Counted from the first letter of the stretch, positions 15,145 to 25,387 are shown. The stretch is DNA of 64,000 nt from Peribacillus simplex (GCF_001542915.1 NZ_LNNH01000012.1:300757-364756); one strand, 5' to 3'. The notes: generated from the sequence alone by a model not told the origin. Translations and numbers: made by a program.

Positions 15145-15924
15145 ATGAAATCATCCGTTACATTCATTCTATCCATACTGGTTATTCTCGGGCTTTTGTC
15201 CGGCTGTGCCGAAAAGGATCAGCTAGAGGATGGGAGTAAGCTGATTGATAAGGACCAGTTTGTTTTCGCTGCCTCAGGTGAATTCAAGCCATTCAGTTAT
15301 GTCAATGATGACATGACCGTAACAGGTTTCGATATCGAAGTGGGCGATGCCATTGCCAAGGAACTTAACCTTAAGCCAGTCCCTAAGCGGATTAAATTCA
15401 AAGGGATCGTCGAGGGTGTTAAAACCGGCCGGGCGGATGCCGCGGTTGCCAGCCATACGATCAATGAAGAACGAAGTAAACATGTTGCCTTCTCGACCCC
15501 CTATTATTACTCGGGGCCCCAAATCTTCGTCAGGTCCGATAGCGATATTAAAACGGTTGATGATTTAAAGGGAAAGGAAGTTGCGGCTTCGAAAGGCTCT
15601 ACATATGCAACCACTGCAGAAAAATATACAAATCATGTAAAAACGTATGACAGTGATATCACCGCGCTTAAAGCGTTGAGCGAAGGACGTCATGATGCCG
15701 TCATCACCGACTTCGTCACCGGCAAGGAAGCAGCCAAGGAAGGTTTCGATGTCAAGGGCCGGCAATTGATCGAACGCAGCGAGCAGGCGGTCGTCCTGCC
15801 AAGCGACAATCCCCAGCTGCTTAAACGCATCAACGAGGCGCTAGAGAACCTCCGGGAAGACGGAACGCTTGCGAAAATCAGCAAAAAGTACTTTGGTGAG
15901 GACATCACTACTAAGCCTGAATAA
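15145..15924 (+). CDS. Amino-acid ABC transporter, substrate-binding lipoprotein
   Basis: A 259-residue family-3 solute-binding protein for polar amino acids. The signal ends in the lipobox LLSGC, so Cys21 should be lipid-modified and the protein held at the outer membrane face. Family motifs are FKPFSYVNDDMTVTGFDIEVGDAIAKEL near 55-80, then SKHVAFSTPYYYSG near 110-125 and LKGKEVAASKGSTY near 145. The ribosome binding site is GAAGGGAG. It is the first gene of a binding protein/permease/ATPase operon with short gaps. The ligand could be arginine, lysine, cystine or glutamine; sequence alone does not decide. Confidence 0.9.
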   Translation: MKSSVTFILSILVILGLLSGCAEKDQLEDGSKLIDKDQFVFAASGEFKPFSYVNDDMTVTGFDIEVGDAIAKELNLKPVPKRIKFKGIVEGVKTGRADAAVASHTINEERSKHVAFSTPYYYSGPQIFVRSDSDIKTVDDLKGKEVAASKGSTYATTAEKYTNHVKTYDSDITALKALSEGRHDAVITDFVTGKEAAKEGFDVKGRQLIERSEQAVVLPSDNPQLLKRINEALENLREDGTLAKISKKYFGEDITTKPE

Positions 15925-15950
15925 AGAATGATAGAAAGGGAGTCATTACA

Positions 15951-16616
15951 TTGCCAAGTTTTTCACATTTTTTCGATACATTATTTAGCTCGTCGGACGT
16001 GTTCATCCGTGCCATGCTCCTCACATTGGAACTGACGGTAGTCTCCATTATTGTAGGGATCGTCATCGGTTTGCTTTTTGCACTTTTAAAAATTTCCAAT
16101 ATAAAGGTCCTTGCCTGGATTTCTGATGCTTATGTATTCCTCGTACGGGGTACACCGCTGATCGTCCAAATCTTCATCCTCTACTTCGGTATCAGCAATC
16201 TCTTCTTATTGCCGGACTTCTGGGCGGCGTCTCTTGCCCTCGCCTTCCATAACGGAGCTTATATCTCCGAAATATTGCGAGGTACGATTCAATCGATCGA
16301 TAAAGGCCAAATGGAAGCCGGACGTTCCCTTGGAATGAGCAATTCACTCGCATTGAGGAGAATCATCCTGCCACAGGCCTTCCGCCGCGCATTGCCGCCG
16401 CTAGGCAACCAATTCATCATCGGACTGAAGGATTCTTCTCTAGCAGCCTTCATCTCCATGAATGAGCTGTTTAACGTAGCCACCACTCTAGGCTCGAATA
16501 ACTTCGATGAGATGACGTATTTATTGATTGTAGCGGTCTACTACTTGATTCTTGTGGCATTCCTGACCATTGTCGTCAATTTATTCGAAAAGAAACTGTC
16601 CATCAGTGATCGATAG
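15951..16616 (+). CDS. Amino-acid ABC transporter, permease
   Basis: A 221-residue permease of the polar amino-acid (His/Glu/Gln/Arg) family. It has several transmembrane helices, starting with [26 protein letters not shown]. The conserved EAA loop that contacts the ATPase reads [20 protein letters not shown] near 123-142. Translation starts at TTG 15951 after GAAAGGGAG. It lies 26 nt after the binding-protein gene. A single permease suggests it works as a homodimer. Confidence 0.9.
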   Translation: MPSFSHFFDTLFSSSDVFIRAMLLTLELTVVSIIVGIVIGLLFALLKISNIKVLAWISDAYVFLVRGTPLIVQIFILYFGISNLFLLPDFWAASLALAFHNGAYISEILRGTIQSIDKGQMEAGRSLGMSNSLALRRIILPQAFRRALPPLGNQFIIGLKDSSLAAFISMNELFNVATTLGSNNFDEMTYLLIVAVYYLILVAFLTIVVNLFEKKLSISDR

Positions 16617-16627
16617 GAGGAATTGAA

Positions 16628-17368
16628 ATGGAACAAAAAGAAATGATTCGCATCAGGAATTTAAATAAATCGTACGGCGACCTGCATGTTCTTAAAGATA
16701 TTGATATGAAGGTATTGGATAGCGATGTGGTATGTCTGATCGGGCCAAGTGGTTCCGGTAAAAGCACCCTGCTTCGCTGCTTGAATTACTTGGAGAAGAA
16801 AGACAGCGGGCAAATCCTCATTGAGGGGACCGAGGTCAAGCCAGGCACCCATGATATCAATGAAATCCGCGCGAAGGTAGGAATGGTCTTCCAGCATTTT
16901 CATCTCTTCCCGCATATGACGGTCCTTGAAAACGTCATTGAAGCACCCACTCATGTTAAAAAGGTGCCTAAGGCCCAGGCGATTGAAGAAGCAAAGGCAT
17001 TGCTTGCCAAAGTCGGCTTATCAGATAAAGCCGATGTTTATCCCAGCAAACTCTCAGGCGGGCAGAAACAACGTGTTGCCATCGCCCGTGCCCTTGCCAT
17101 GAAGCCTGATATCCTGCTTTTTGATGAGCCTACCTCCGCCCTCGATCCCGAGCTGGTCGGCGAGGTTCTAACTACGATGAAGGAGCTTGCCCTGGAAGGC
17201 ATGACGATGGTGGTCGTAACGCATGAAATGAGCTTTGCCCGTGATGTTGGCGACTGGATCGTTTTCATGCATGATGGCCGGGTTGTCGAAAGCGGCCCGC
17301 CAAAAGATTTCTTCACGAACCCAAAAGAAGAGCGGACAAAGGAATTCCTGCAAACGACAGTCTTTTGA
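16628..17368 (+). CDS. Amino-acid ABC transporter, ATP-binding protein
   Basis: A 246-residue ABC ATPase that powers the transporter from the cytoplasmic side. Walker A is GPSGSGKST (about 39-47), the Q-loop region is [19 protein letters not shown], the signature is [15 protein letters not shown], and Walker B is [14 protein letters not shown], followed by the H-loop VVVTHEM. These are typical of the GlnQ/HisP/ArtM subgroup for polar amino acids. A GGAGG site lies 7 nt before the start, 11 nt after the permease gene. It is the last gene of the operon. Confidence 0.93.
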   Translation: MEQKEMIRIRNLNKSYGDLHVLKDIDMKVLDSDVVCLIGPSGSGKSTLLRCLNYLEKKDSGQILIEGTEVKPGTHDINEIRAKVGMVFQHFHLFPHMTVLENVIEAPTHVKKVPKAQAIEEAKALLAKVGLSDKADVYPSKLSGGQKQRVAIARALAMKPDILLFDEPTSALDPELVGEVLTTMKELALEGMTMVVVTHEMSFARDVGDWIVFMHDGRVVESGPPKDFFTNPKEERTKEFLQTTVF

Positions 17369-17676
17369 TTTGGCAGGGAGAATTCGTCCTTCATTGCCGA
17401 TTTTCCGGCCTGAAGCCAGGACATCATTATAAGCAATACAGGCGTAAGTTCCTGTATTGCTTATTTTATTTGCCAGGTAAAGATCATACTCGACCCATAA
17501 AATGAACGATTCAAGGATATTTTCTTTTTGGAGGCAAAAACGATATACTTGATGAATGGTTTAAGAATGCGCCTCTAAACCTTGTTCCCGGCTCGAACAT
17601 GGAAAAATATCTGTATTTATGGTATATATACAGGTAAAAGTAAAAGAAGTATATAAATGAAAGAGGTCGAATTCAG
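17369..17676. other. 308-bp gap between the ABC operon and glnS
   Basis: It holds the terminator at 17431-17470 and an upstream region for glnS. No T-box leader could be recognised: there is no conserved T-box sequence or terminator close to the glnS start. Confidence 0.5.
17431..17470 (+). terminator. Terminator of the amino-acid ABC operon
   Basis: AAGCAATACAGG (17431-17442) pairs perfectly with CCTGTATTGCTT (17451-17462), followed by ATTTTATTT. Confidence 0.85.
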
Positions 17677-19329
17677 TTGGAAAATAACGCTTCGAATTTT
17701 ATTAAAACGATCATAAAAGATGATCTGGAGACCGGAAAACATGATCATATCATCACACGCTTCCCTCCTGAGCCAAATGGATATTTGCATATCGGGCACG
17801 CCAAATCAATCATTTTGAATTTTGGGGTGGCCGATGATTTCAACGGCAAAACGAACCTGCGCTTCGATGATACGAATCCGCTGAAGGAAGATATCGAGTA
17901 TGTCAATTCCATCAAGGAAGACGTAAAATGGCTTGGTTACGATTGGGATAATCTTTTCTTCGCTTCCGACTATTTCGATGAAATGTTCAAACGAGCTGTG
18001 CTGCTCATCAATAAAGGACTGGCATACGTGGACGACCTTAATGCCGATCAAATCCGGGAATATCGCGGATCGCTGACAGAGCCTGGAAAAGACAGCCCTT
18101 ACCGCAATCGTACGGTTGAGGAAAACCTTGAACTATTCGAAAAGATGCGCAACGGTGAGTTCGAAAACGGTGAAAAGGTGCTGCGTGCCAAAATCGATAT
18201 GAGCTCGCCGAACATCAATTTGCGCGATCCGGTTATCTACCGCATTTCCCATACCGAGCACCATAATACCGGCAATAAGTGGTGCATCTATCCGATGTAT
18301 GCCTTTGCCCACCCAATAGAAGATGCGATCGAAGGAGTCACCCACTCGATTTGTACTCTTGAGTTCGAGGATCAACGTCCGCTTTATGACTGGATCGTCG
18401 AACATTGTGAAATGGAAAGTAAACCGCAGCAATATGAATTTGGCCGCCTTAATCTGACCAATACCGTAATGAGCAAGCGAAAACTGAAACAATTGGTCGA
18501 CGAACGCTTCGTGGACGGCTGGGACGATCCCCGGATGCCAACCATCTCAGGCTTGCGCAGGCGCGGGTATACTCCTGAAGCCATTCGTGCATTCTGCCAA
18601 GAGATTGGCGTCGCGAAAACAAGCGGTGTCGTGGACTCCCAAATGCTCGATCATTTCGTAAGGGAGGATTTAAAGCTGAAGGCCCCACGGACGATGGCTG
18701 TGTTGAACCCGCTTAAGGTGGTCATCACCAATTATCCGGAAGGCGAGGTTGAATGGCTGGATGCTGAAGTCAATCCGGAAGTTCCGGAAATGGGCATGCG
18801 CAAAATCCCATTCTCTCGTGAAATCTATATCGAACAAGACGATTTCATGGAAAATCCGCCAAAAAAATATTTCCGTCTTTTCCCGGGCAATGAAGTCCGT
18901 TTAAAGCACGCTTATTTCATTAAATGTGAAGAAGTGATAAAAGACGACAACGGCAACGTCATTGAGCTTCGCTGCACGTATGACGTGGAAACGAAAAGCG
19001 GATCAGGCTTCACTGGACGCAAGGTAAAAGGGACATTGCACTGGGTCGAGGCTTCACAAGCGATTTCAGCGGAATTCCGCAATTACCAACCGTTGATCTT
19101 GGATTCCGCAGCGGAAGATGAAGAAGAAAAATCATTCTTGGAGCGGGTTAATCCGGATTCGATTGAAATTTTACAAGGATTCGTCGAACCCAATATGAAA
19201 GACGTACAGCCTCAGGATAAATTCCAATTCTTCAGGCATGGCTATTATAATGTCGATACCAAGCTTACGAAAGCCGATCGCTTGGTGTTCAACCAAATCG
19301 TCGGATTGAAAAGTTCATTCAAGCTGTAA
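17677..19329 (+). CDS. glnS: Glutaminyl-tRNA synthetase
   Basis: Charges tRNA-Gln with glutamine directly. The 550-residue protein has the class I marks: [15 protein letters not shown] (HIGH motif) near 29-43 and VMSKRKL (KMSKS motif) near 264-270, plus the GlnRS-type C-terminal beta-barrel region with GTLHWV near 452. The TTG start at 17677 is preceded by AAGAGGT. Most bacilli lack this enzyme and instead make Gln-tRNA by amidating Glu-tRNA with GatCAB, so its presence is notable and suggests gain by transfer. It stands alone between two terminators. Confidence 0.95.
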   Translation: MENNASNFIKTIIKDDLETGKHDHIITRFPPEPNGYLHIGHAKSIILNFGVADDFNGKTNLRFDDTNPLKEDIEYVNSIKEDVKWLGYDWDNLFFASDYFDEMFKRAVLLINKGLAYVDDLNADQIREYRGSLTEPGKDSPYRNRTVEENLELFEKMRNGEFENGEKVLRAKIDMSSPNINLRDPVIYRISHTEHHNTGNKWCIYPMYAFAHPIEDAIEGVTHSICTLEFEDQRPLYDWIVEHCEMESKPQQYEFGRLNLTNTVMSKRKLKQLVDERFVDGWDDPRMPTISGLRRRGYTPEAIRAFCQEIGVAKTSGVVDSQMLDHFVREDLKLKAPRTMAVLNPLKVVITNYPEGEVEWLDAEVNPEVPEMGMRKIPFSREIYIEQDDFMENPPKKYFRLFPGNEVRLKHAYFIKCEEVIKDDNGNVIELRCTYDVETKSGSGFTGRKVKGTLHWVEASQAISAEFRNYQPLILDSAAEDEEEKSFLERVNPDSIEILQGFVEPNMKDVQPQDKFQFFRHGYYNVDTKLTKADRLVFNQIVGLKSSFKL

Positions 19330-19331
19330 TC

Positions 19332-19370
19332 AAAAAAGAGAACCAGGCCCCCGTGGGCACTGGTTCTTTG
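19332..19370. terminator. Bidirectional terminator between glnS and the STAS gene
   Basis: AGAACCAG (19339-19346) pairs with CTGGTTCT (19360-19367), extended inside by GCCC/GGGC with one bulged A. An A run lies on the left (19332-19337) and TTTG on the right, so both converging genes can use it. Confidence 0.8.
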
Positions 19371-19377
19371 CTTATTT

Positions 19378-20229
19378 TCAAGCGTATAGTTTGACCCCTT
19401 GCTTGGAAAGGGCCTGCTTTAACGTGCTATAGGTCGATACCTGGCTGAAATCGAGGCCGAGCTGAATCGACGTCTGGGCTACCTCCGGACGTATTCCGGA
19501 AATGGTCGATTGTATGCCCAATAATTTAAGGGTGCTTATCAATTCAAAGACTTGTTGGGCAACCATCGTATCCAAGAGTGTGACCCCCGATAAATCGATG
19601 AACAGATGAGAAATATTTTTGCTGATGCATTTGCTTGGAGTCGTATCCATGATTTCCTTTGCCCGATGGGTATCGATTTCCCCTATCAAAGGCAACACCG
19701 CCATGGCGTCAACGATCGGAATGACCGGTGAACCTAATTCCGTGATCAAATCCTGTTGAGCCAGCAACCGTTTTTGGGTCAATAGATAATACTGCTCAGT
19801 GAACTCACGGTTCAATTGATCGAATGCTTGGTTAATTAGCCGGCTCCAGCGAATGATCGTATCCTTCGGAATTTTATTATCATCCTTAAGCATATGGTCA
19901 GTGATGAAGTCCCAGTATGTTTCCCTCACTTTATTAAGCGCTTCCAATACCTCGTATATCGGTGTGTCAGATTCAACCCTGCTTTTAGCGACCATAGTCG
20001 CCCAATGCTCCATATTTTCAATAAAAGAACTTTTATCTTCTAGTAATGCACTGGTCACGGTCTTGATCGTCAACGTATTTTGTTTCCTCAGGAGCTCCTC
20101 CACTTCCGCATCGGTATCCACGGAATAGATCGAACCAACCTGCTTTTCCCTTAAAGCCAGCCATTTATCCGTAATCGTTGATGAATGATCAAGGATATAC
20201 CGATATAAAATCCCGTCTACTTTTTCCAT
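19378..20229 (-). CDS. RsbR-family STAS regulator
   Basis: A 283-residue protein with an N-terminal helical RsbRD-type sensor domain (about 1-150) and a C-terminal STAS domain (about 160-275). In bacilli such proteins form part of the stressosome, the large complex that controls the stress sigma factor sigma-B through RsbT and RsbS. The STAS domain has the phosphorylation-region motif FIDLSGVTLLDTMVAQQ near 215-231, with Ser and Thr residues in the places RsbT modifies in RsbR proteins. Closest in layout to B. subtilis RsbRD (YqhA). The start follows ATAGGGGA. It lies 24 nt after msrAB on the same strand, so both may be stress-induced together. Confidence 0.85.
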   Translation of the reverse strand: MEKVDGILYRYILDHSSTITDKWLALREKQVGSIYSVDTDAEVEELLRKQNTLTIKTVTSALLEDKSSFIENMEHWATMVAKSRVESDTPIYEVLEALNKVRETYWDFITDHMLKDDNKIPKDTIIRWSRLINQAFDQLNREFTEQYYLLTQKRLLAQQDLITELGSPVIPIVDAMAVLPLIGEIDTHRAKEIMDTTPSKCISKNISHLFIDLSGVTLLDTMVAQQVFELISTLKLLGIQSTISGIRPEVAQTSIQLGLDFSQVSTYSTLKQALSKQGVKLYA

Positions 20230-20253
20230 TTTCGTTCCCCTATCTCAAAAAAG

Positions 20254-21207
20254 TTATTTCATCTTAAAAAGCAACAATATATCCCCATATCCCTCTTTTT
20301 CCATATCCATCCTTGGAATGAAGCGAAGGGCGGCGGAGTTCATGCAATATCTTGTGCCTTTGGGGCCTGGTCCGTCAGGAAATACGTGGCCCAGATGGGA
20401 ATCGGCTTCCCTGCTGCGCACCTCCGTGCGGGTCATTCTGTGGCTTACATCTACTTTCTCATGGACACTTGCCGACATGATGGGCTTCGTGAAACTCGGC
20501 CAGCCGCATCCGCTATCATACTTATCCTTTGAACAGAATAGAGGCTCACCAGAAACGACATCCACATATATGCCTTCTTCAAAGTGATCCCAATAGGCAT
20601 TATCAAAAGGTGGCTCGGTACCATTTTCCTGGGTGATATGATACTGGGTCTCGGTCAACCTATCTCTAAGATGGGCGTTATCCTTAGGCCAATTTTCTTT
20701 TATGAAGGATTCCCGACCTGAGCCTTTGCGATATAATGCATACCGAAATTGATTTTTCCGATGGAATTGTTGGTGATACTCTTCAGCTGCATAAAATGTT
20801 CCCGATGGTAAAATGTCCGTGACAATCGGCTTTTTAAACCGTTCGCTCATCATCAATTCTTCCTTTGATCGCTCGGCTTCCCGTTTCTGGCGTTCATCAC
20901 GATAGAAAATGGCTGCCTTATATGGCTGTCCCCTATCGGTGAATTGGCCGCCGTCATCTGTAGGATCGATTTGGCGCCAAAATATCTCCACTAATTCCTT
21001 ATATGAAATGATCGATGGATCGAATATCACCTGAACCGCTTCAACATGATCAGTCGATCCGGCTATCACTTGTTTATAACTCGGGTTGGGAGCAATACCT
21101 CCCGTATAGCCTGATGTCACTTCAATAATTCCATCTGTTTCATCAAAGGGAGCGACCATGCACCAAAAACAACCTCCTGCAAAAATGGCCGTTTCATTCT
21201 CATTCAT
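20254..21207 (-). CDS. msrAB: Bifunctional methionine sulfoxide reductase A/B
   Basis: Repairs oxidised methionine in proteins: MsrA reduces the S-form, MsrB the R-form. The 317-residue protein is a fusion. The N-terminal MsrA domain has AGGCFWC with catalytic Cys13. The C-terminal MsrB domain (from about 170) has [11 protein letters not shown] and [11 protein letters not shown] with its catalytic Cys. Two CXXC zinc-site pairs usual for many MsrB are not evident. It lies just upstream of the STAS regulator and may be co-transcribed with it. Confidence 0.94.
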   Translation of the reverse strand: MNENETAIFAGGCFWCMVAPFDETDGIIEVTSGYTGGIAPNPSYKQVIAGSTDHVEAVQVIFDPSIISYKELVEIFWRQIDPTDDGGQFTDRGQPYKAAIFYRDERQKREAERSKEELMMSERFKKPIVTDILPSGTFYAAEEYHQQFHRKNQFRYALYRKGSGRESFIKENWPKDNAHLRDRLTETQYHITQENGTEPPFDNAYWDHFEEGIYVDVVSGEPLFCSKDKYDSGCGWPSFTKPIMSASVHEKVDVSHRMTRTEVRSREADSHLGHVFPDGPGPKGTRYCMNSAALRFIPRMDMEKEGYGDILLLFKMK

Positions 21208-21300
21208 TTTCCACCATCATTCCCTTCATGACAAGATGTATTATATGCCGGTATGCCGATACCCTTCCATTTCAATAAAATTCTTGTAACAAAATATGAA

Positions 21301-21332
21301 AGAGGCACTTAGAAGTATATCCAAGTGCCTCT
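21301..21332 (-). terminator. Terminator of the nucleoside transporter gene
   Basis: AGAGGCACTT (21301-21310) pairs with AAGTGCCTCT (21323-21332). On the minus strand it is followed by TTCATATTTTG. Confidence 0.75.
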
Positions 21333-21368
21333 CAAGATAAATCCGCTTTCAATTCAAAGATGTGGTAC

Positions 21369-22553
21369 TTAAATGATCACACTGACGATGATCGCTGATA
21401 GGATGCTGACAAGTGTCGCACCATATAGCAGCTTCAGCCCGAAACGAGCAACAACATTCCCTTGCTTCTCATGCAGGCCTTTGACTGCACCTGCAATGAT
21501 CCCGATGGAAGAGAAATTCGCAAAGGAAACCAAGAAAACGGAAACGATTCCAATCGTACGGTCACTCAATGTTTTTGCGGCATCCCCTAAGCTCAGCATC
21601 GCAACGAATTCATTCGTCACTAGCTTTGTCGCCATGATTCCGCCAGCCGTCACGGTTTCCGAAATCGGAACACCCATGATGAACGCAAATGGTGCAAAGA
21701 TATAGCCCAAGATGTCCTGGAAGCTGATGCCGATGATCATATCGAATAAGCTGTTGATCCCTGCAATCAATGCCACGAACCCGATTAGCATGGCTGCAAC
21801 CGTCATGGCGACTTTAAAGCCATCCATGATATATTCGCCAAGCATTTCAAAGAATGACTGCTTTTCTGCCCCTTCTTCAACGACGAGGATATCATCATCA
21901 TCCGTAACGGTATAAGGGTTGATGATCGATGCAATGATGAATCCGCCAAACATATTGATGACAATTGCCGTCACGACATACTTTGGCTCGATCATTGTCA
22001 TGTATGCTCCGACGATCGACATCGATACGGTTGACATCGCTGATGCACAAAGTGTATACATCCGTGCTGGCGGAATGGCACCAAGTTGTTTTTTCAAGGT
22101 TATGAAAACCTCGGATTGTCCGACAATTGCGGATGCGACCGCATTGTAAGATTCTAATTTACCCATTCCATTTATCTTGCTTAACAGTAAACCGATCCAT
22201 TTCATGATGAATGGAAGGATTTTAAAGTGCTGTAAGATCCCGATCAATGCCGAGATGAATACGATGGGAAGAAGAACATTTAAAAAGAACGGTGCTGCTC
22301 CTTCATTTGCAATGCCGCCAAATACGAAGCTAATCCCTTCATTTGCCCATTCCAGGAGTTTTCCAAAGCCATCGGCAATCGAGTTGATAATCACTAACCC
22401 GAACTTCGTATTCAATAAAAGATAAGTCAAAATTAGCTGAATGATCACCATGAAGATAATCGGTTTAATTTTAACCTTCTTCCGGTCACTACTCACTAAT
22501 AAGGCTAGTCCAAAAACAATAAGCAGTCCTAAAATAGCAATCAGAAATTTCAT
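21369..22553 (-). CDS. Concentrative nucleoside transporter (NupC/CNT family)
   Basis: A 394-residue membrane protein that imports nucleosides with H+ or Na+. CNT marks are [13 protein letters not shown] near 148-160 (QSE motif) and a later [19 protein letters not shown] near 307-325 containing the TNEF nucleoside-binding motif. It has the gate region helices and about ten membrane segments. A cre-like site for CcpA lies 66 nt upstream of the start, which suggests glucose repression. It is a single gene with its own terminator. Confidence 0.92.
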   Translation of the reverse strand: MKFLIAILGLLIVFGLALLVSSDRKKVKIKPIIFMVIIQLILTYLLLNTKFGLVIINSIADGFGKLLEWANEGISFVFGGIANEGAAPFFLNVLLPIVFISALIGILQHFKILPFIMKWIGLLLSKINGMGKLESYNAVASAIVGQSEVFITLKKQLGAIPPARMYTLCASAMSTVSMSIVGAYMTMIEPKYVVTAIVINMFGGFIIASIINPYTVTDDDDILVVEEGAEKQSFFEMLGEYIMDGFKVAMTVAAMLIGFVALIAGINSLFDMIIGISFQDILGYIFAPFAFIMGVPISETVTAGGIMATKLVTNEFVAMLSLGDAAKTLSDRTIGIVSVFLVSFANFSSIGIIAGAVKGLHEKQGNVVARFGLKLLYGATLVSILSAIIVSVII

Positions 22554-22618
22554 ATTCTGCCTCCACTAAGGTGAATTTAATGTTCGTGCATTAATAGTAG
22601 GGTACCCTCAAAAAATTT

Positions 22619-22633
22619 ATGCAAACGTTTTCT
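22619..22633 (-). promoter_or_regulatory. Candidate cre (CcpA) site upstream of the nucleoside transporter
   Basis: ATGCAAACGTTTTCT fits the degenerate cre consensus WTGNAANCGNWNNCW at every position. It lies 66 nt before the start codon, as expected for a site that blocks transcription in the presence of glucose. The rest of this 260-nt gap holds no gene. Confidence 0.5.
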
Positions 22634-22813
22634 CTTTCATCCAAAATAGTTGTACGTACCTCTTTAGAACTATATATTAAACTAATTTATTTTGAAGTGC
22701 AATCATTATTTCTCATTCAAAAATGGCAATTAGTTACATGTGTGATTTTCTCAAAACAAAAAGAAAGGTCCCTTCTCGAGGAGCCTCCCTGTTTATGAAC
22801 TTCTTTACCATTT

Positions 22814-23266
22814 TCAGGCTGCCGTCTTTCTCGTCATTATCGCCGTCGCAATTCCAGCTCCCCCGATCAGAAGGATGATGATGGATGTTGCCAAGCCGCC
22901 TGCCCCTTGATAAAAATCGATGTATTCACGAGCTAGAGAATTCCCGCGCTGGAAGCCTCCGCCGCCTGGCATCTCTTCTTTTGTTCCGCTGCCATCAGCC
23001 CACCCTTGTGGAGGCGTCCCCAAATTGCCGCTTGCATCATTTGGTGCGGTTTCGTCAGCCTCACCTGCGGATTCACTGCTCTTGGACGAATCTCCAGATG
23101 CCCCCGTGCCGCGATCCGCAGGCTGCCCCGCCATCGCTTGGCCATTCATGGGCACATTGTCGCTACTGTCGACAAACATCATGATCCCCATTACCGCTTG
23201 AACGATTAAAAGAAAAAATGCCACGATCGAAATTAAAAAACGCATTTTACCAAGTTTATTCACCAT
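22814..23266 (-). CDS. Small membrane protein with Gly/Pro/Ser-rich outer loop
   Basis: A 150-residue protein I cannot name. It has a first helix (about 10-31, FLISIVAFFLLIVQAVMGIMMF), an outside loop of about 90 residues that is low-complexity and acidic (many Ser, Gly, Asp, Glu, Pro, with EEMPGGGGFQRG near its end), and a second helix (GGLATSIIILLIGGAGIATAIM). The start follows AAAGGAG. It lies next to the two-component genes and has its own TTAAGG-N5-TTAAGG site with a GATAAT -10 box, so it is probably a target of that regulator. The MPGGGG piece recurs in the adaptor, kinase and CotH proteins nearby. Confidence 0.7.
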   Translation of the reverse strand: MVNKLGKMRFLISIVAFFLLIVQAVMGIMMFVDSSDNVPMNGQAMAGQPADRGTGASGDSSKSSESAGEADETAPNDASGNLGTPPQGWADGSGTKEEMPGGGGFQRGNSLAREYIDFYQGAGGLATSIIILLIGGAGIATAIMTRKTAA

Positions 23267-23308
23267 TGATGATTCTCCTTTGCCAAAAGAAATGGATTAC
23301 TGATAGAC

Positions 23309-23340
23309 ATTATCTAAAAAGACCCTTAATTTTTCCTTAA
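23309..23340 (-). promoter_or_regulatory. Response-regulator site and promoter of the small membrane gene
   Basis: On the minus strand TTAAGGAAAAATTAAGG (23324-23340) gives two perfect TTAAGG half-sites 11 bp apart, typical of OmpR-family binding. Exactly 9 nt later is GATAAT (23309-23314), a good -10 box, with no separate -35 box. The start codon is 43 nt further on. Confidence 0.7.
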
Positions 23341-23373
23341 GCAACACGGAATGGGTTAGATATTTCAGCCGTC

Positions 23374-24612
23374 TTACATTTTCTTTTGGTTTCTCGGAAA
23401 AATGATTTCAAAACGAGTGCGTACATTCTGTTCACTCGTAACCTTGATGTTCCCTTGATGTGCTTGTACAATCCATTTGGCAATGGATAGCCCTAAACCG
23501 GAGCCCTCATTTGCTGAACGAGATTGCTCCACTTGATAAAACCGGTTAAAAATCAAGGGGAGTTCTTCCTGTGGCATTCCTATTCCATTATCTTCAACGG
23601 CAAGGATGATCGACGCTGCATTCTTGATGCAGGAAAGCGAAATCTCCCCGCCTTTCTCCGTGAACTTCATCGCATTATCGACCAGAATCACCAAGAGCTG
23701 ATGCATCCTTTCTTTGTCCCCATGAAACACCACCTGTTCAGGAGCATGGCTGATGATGGTTTTTTCTTGAAAAGAAGCTATATCAGTATACTGTTCCACG
23801 ATATCCATAAGTAAGTCGTCGAGAAAAAAATTCGCTTTATTCACCTGCACCTGATTCGAATCGGTCCTGGTCAAGGTCAAAAGTCCGTTAACAAGCTTAT
23901 TCAGGCGGCGGACTTCCTTTGAAATGATCGATATATCGACGGCTTTTTCCTCGATTGTCGCGTTCGGTGATTGGAATAACAAATCAGCCCTTGATTGTAT
24001 GACGGCAAGCGGTGTGCGGATTTCATGCGAAGCATCCGAAACAAACTGCTGCTGTTGATCCCATGAGCGTTTTACCGGAATAAGGGCCCGTCCTGCCAAT
24101 AGATAACCGGCCCCAACTGCCACCAAGCTGCCAATGCCCCCGCCAACAAACAATATGAGCAGCAGGCGATCGAGCATATCTTTTTCGGAATCGACATTCC
24201 TGATGAATTGTACGATCAACTCCCCATAATCCGTATCGACCTTGGTGGAAAGGGCGCGATACGTGTAGCCATTCGCCGGGATTTCTTCGATCTCGTCAAA
24301 TTTTTCAGGGTGGAATTTCGATTCATTGACCTTGAAGTAATCGTCCACGCTAAGTCTAGGCTCGATGATCGTATCTTCAGGTCCCCATACGATGACGCTC
24401 GGACCCGGTCCCAAGAGAAACTCGCCTTGCGGCCGGCCTCCGGGCATGCCCCCATTGATGAAGCCCCTGTAATCCTTTTTCAGCGAATCATTGACATCCC
24501 TATAGATTTGATTTTCCGTATAAAAATAAATCGTTCGGCTTAATATGGCTATCAAGACAATAAAGACGATAGAATTCAATAATGTTAGTTGAAGTCTTGT
24601 TTTTTGGAACAT
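23374..24612 (-). CDS. Sensor histidine kinase
   Basis: A 412-residue two-component kinase. Helix 1 (about 8-28) and a second helix near 145-170 enclose an outside sensor of about 115 residues containing GFINGGMPGGRPQGEF and a GPGPS stretch. The phospho-acceptor motif is FVSDASHEIRTPLAVIQ near 196-212. The ATPase domain has the N box HQLLVILVDNAMKFTEKGG, then VEDNGIGMP and SGLGLSIAKWIVQAHQG. I start it at 24612, where ATG follows AAGGGGA; an upstream in-frame start overlaps the regulator gene without support. It lies 10 nt behind the response regulator. The Met/Pro/Gly-rich sensor part is similar in composition to the tails of neighbouring export proteins. Confidence 0.9.
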   Translation of the reverse strand: MFQKTRLQLTLLNSIVFIVLIAILSRTIYFYTENQIYRDVNDSLKKDYRGFINGGMPGGRPQGEFLLGPGPSVIVWGPEDTIIEPRLSVDDYFKVNESKFHPEKFDEIEEIPANGYTYRALSTKVDTDYGELIVQFIRNVDSEKDMLDRLLLILFVGGGIGSLVAVGAGYLLAGRALIPVKRSWDQQQQFVSDASHEIRTPLAVIQSRADLLFQSPNATIEEKAVDISIISKEVRRLNKLVNGLLTLTRTDSNQVQVNKANFFLDDLLMDIVEQYTDIASFQEKTIISHAPEQVVFHGDKERMHQLLVILVDNAMKFTEKGGEISLSCIKNAASIILAVEDNGIGMPQEELPLIFNRFYQVEQSRSANEGSGLGLSIAKWIVQAHQGNIKVTSEQNVRTRFEIIFPRNQKKM

Positions 24613-24622
24613 AATGATCCCC

Positions 24623-25294
24623 TTATGGTTGTTTGAGCATATAACCAATGCCCCTGACGGTTTGAATGTCCTTATGGTAATTGTAAGGTTCCAGCTTTTT
24701 CCTGAGATGATGGATGAACACTTCGACTATCGCAATCGTCGTATCCGAGTCGAATCCCCAAATACGGTCAAAAATTTGCTCACGGGTCAATATTTTCCCC
24801 TTGTTTTGAATGAGGTACTCTAATAGTTCGTACTGCTTCACGGTCATCTTGATGACCTTCCCATCGACCGAAATATCCTTTTCTTTTTCCAGCAATTCGA
24901 TTCCACGGTACTTCACATGCTGCGAAAGCGTTATGATGCCGCTTCGGCGAAGGAGGGCACGAATCCTTGCCTTAAGCTCCGGTGCCTGGAACGGTTTGAC
25001 TAAATAGTCATCACCGCCCATCTCAAGCCCTCTGACACGATCCTCAAGACCATCCTTTGCCGTCAAAAACAAAACGCTTGTATCGATTTTTGCTTCCCTG
25101 ATGTTTCGGACGATTTCGAAGCCATCCATTCCCGGAAGCATCACATCCAATAAAATGATATCGTAAATGCCTTGCAGGGCCATGAACAGCCCATCCTCCC
25201 CGTTAGTCTCCGTATCGACTTCATATTCATCCGCCAAAATTTGCCGGATCGATTCCAATAATGAAGCATTATCTTCCACCACCAAAATCTTCAT
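24623..25294 (-). CDS. OmpR-family response regulator
   Basis: A 223-residue DNA-binding regulator. The receiver domain has the acidic pair VVEDN near 5-9, the phospho-Asp in ILLDVMLPGMDGFE near 50-56, Thr in FLTAKD near 80 and Lys in YLVKPF near 102. The C-terminal winged helix (about 125-222) has YELLEYLIQNKGKILTREQI and IVEVFIHHLRKKL, then VRGIGYML. I chose MKILVVED at 25294 because it follows AGGGGGGA and matches the family start. It is probably the protein that binds the TTAAGG repeats found at three promoters in this window. Confidence 0.92.
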   Translation of the reverse strand: MKILVVEDNASLLESIRQILADEYEVDTETNGEDGLFMALQGIYDIILLDVMLPGMDGFEIVRNIREAKIDTSVLFLTAKDGLEDRVRGLEMGGDDYLVKPFQAPELKARIRALLRRSGIITLSQHVKYRGIELLEKEKDISVDGKVIKMTVKQYELLEYLIQNKGKILTREQIFDRIWGFDSDTTIAIVEVFIHHLRKKLEPYNYHKDIQTVRGIGYMLKQP

Positions 25295-25355
25295 GAAGAG
25301 TCCCCCCTGACCGTTTCTCTTGCTATTTATGTTGATTTTATCCTTTTTCATATAC

Positions 25356-25387
25356 AAAAGAAAGCGGGCATATTCCTAGCCGCTTTC
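25356..25387 (-). terminator. Terminator between the MacB-type permease and the response regulator
   Basis: GAAAGCGG (25360-25367) pairs with CCGCTTTC (25380-25387). On the minus strand a TTTTG tail follows. It separates the export operon from the regulator genes. Confidence 0.65.

Noticed and set aside
17463-17676. T-box leader upstream of glnS
   Set aside because: No conserved T-box sequence or specifier arrangement and no terminator near the start.
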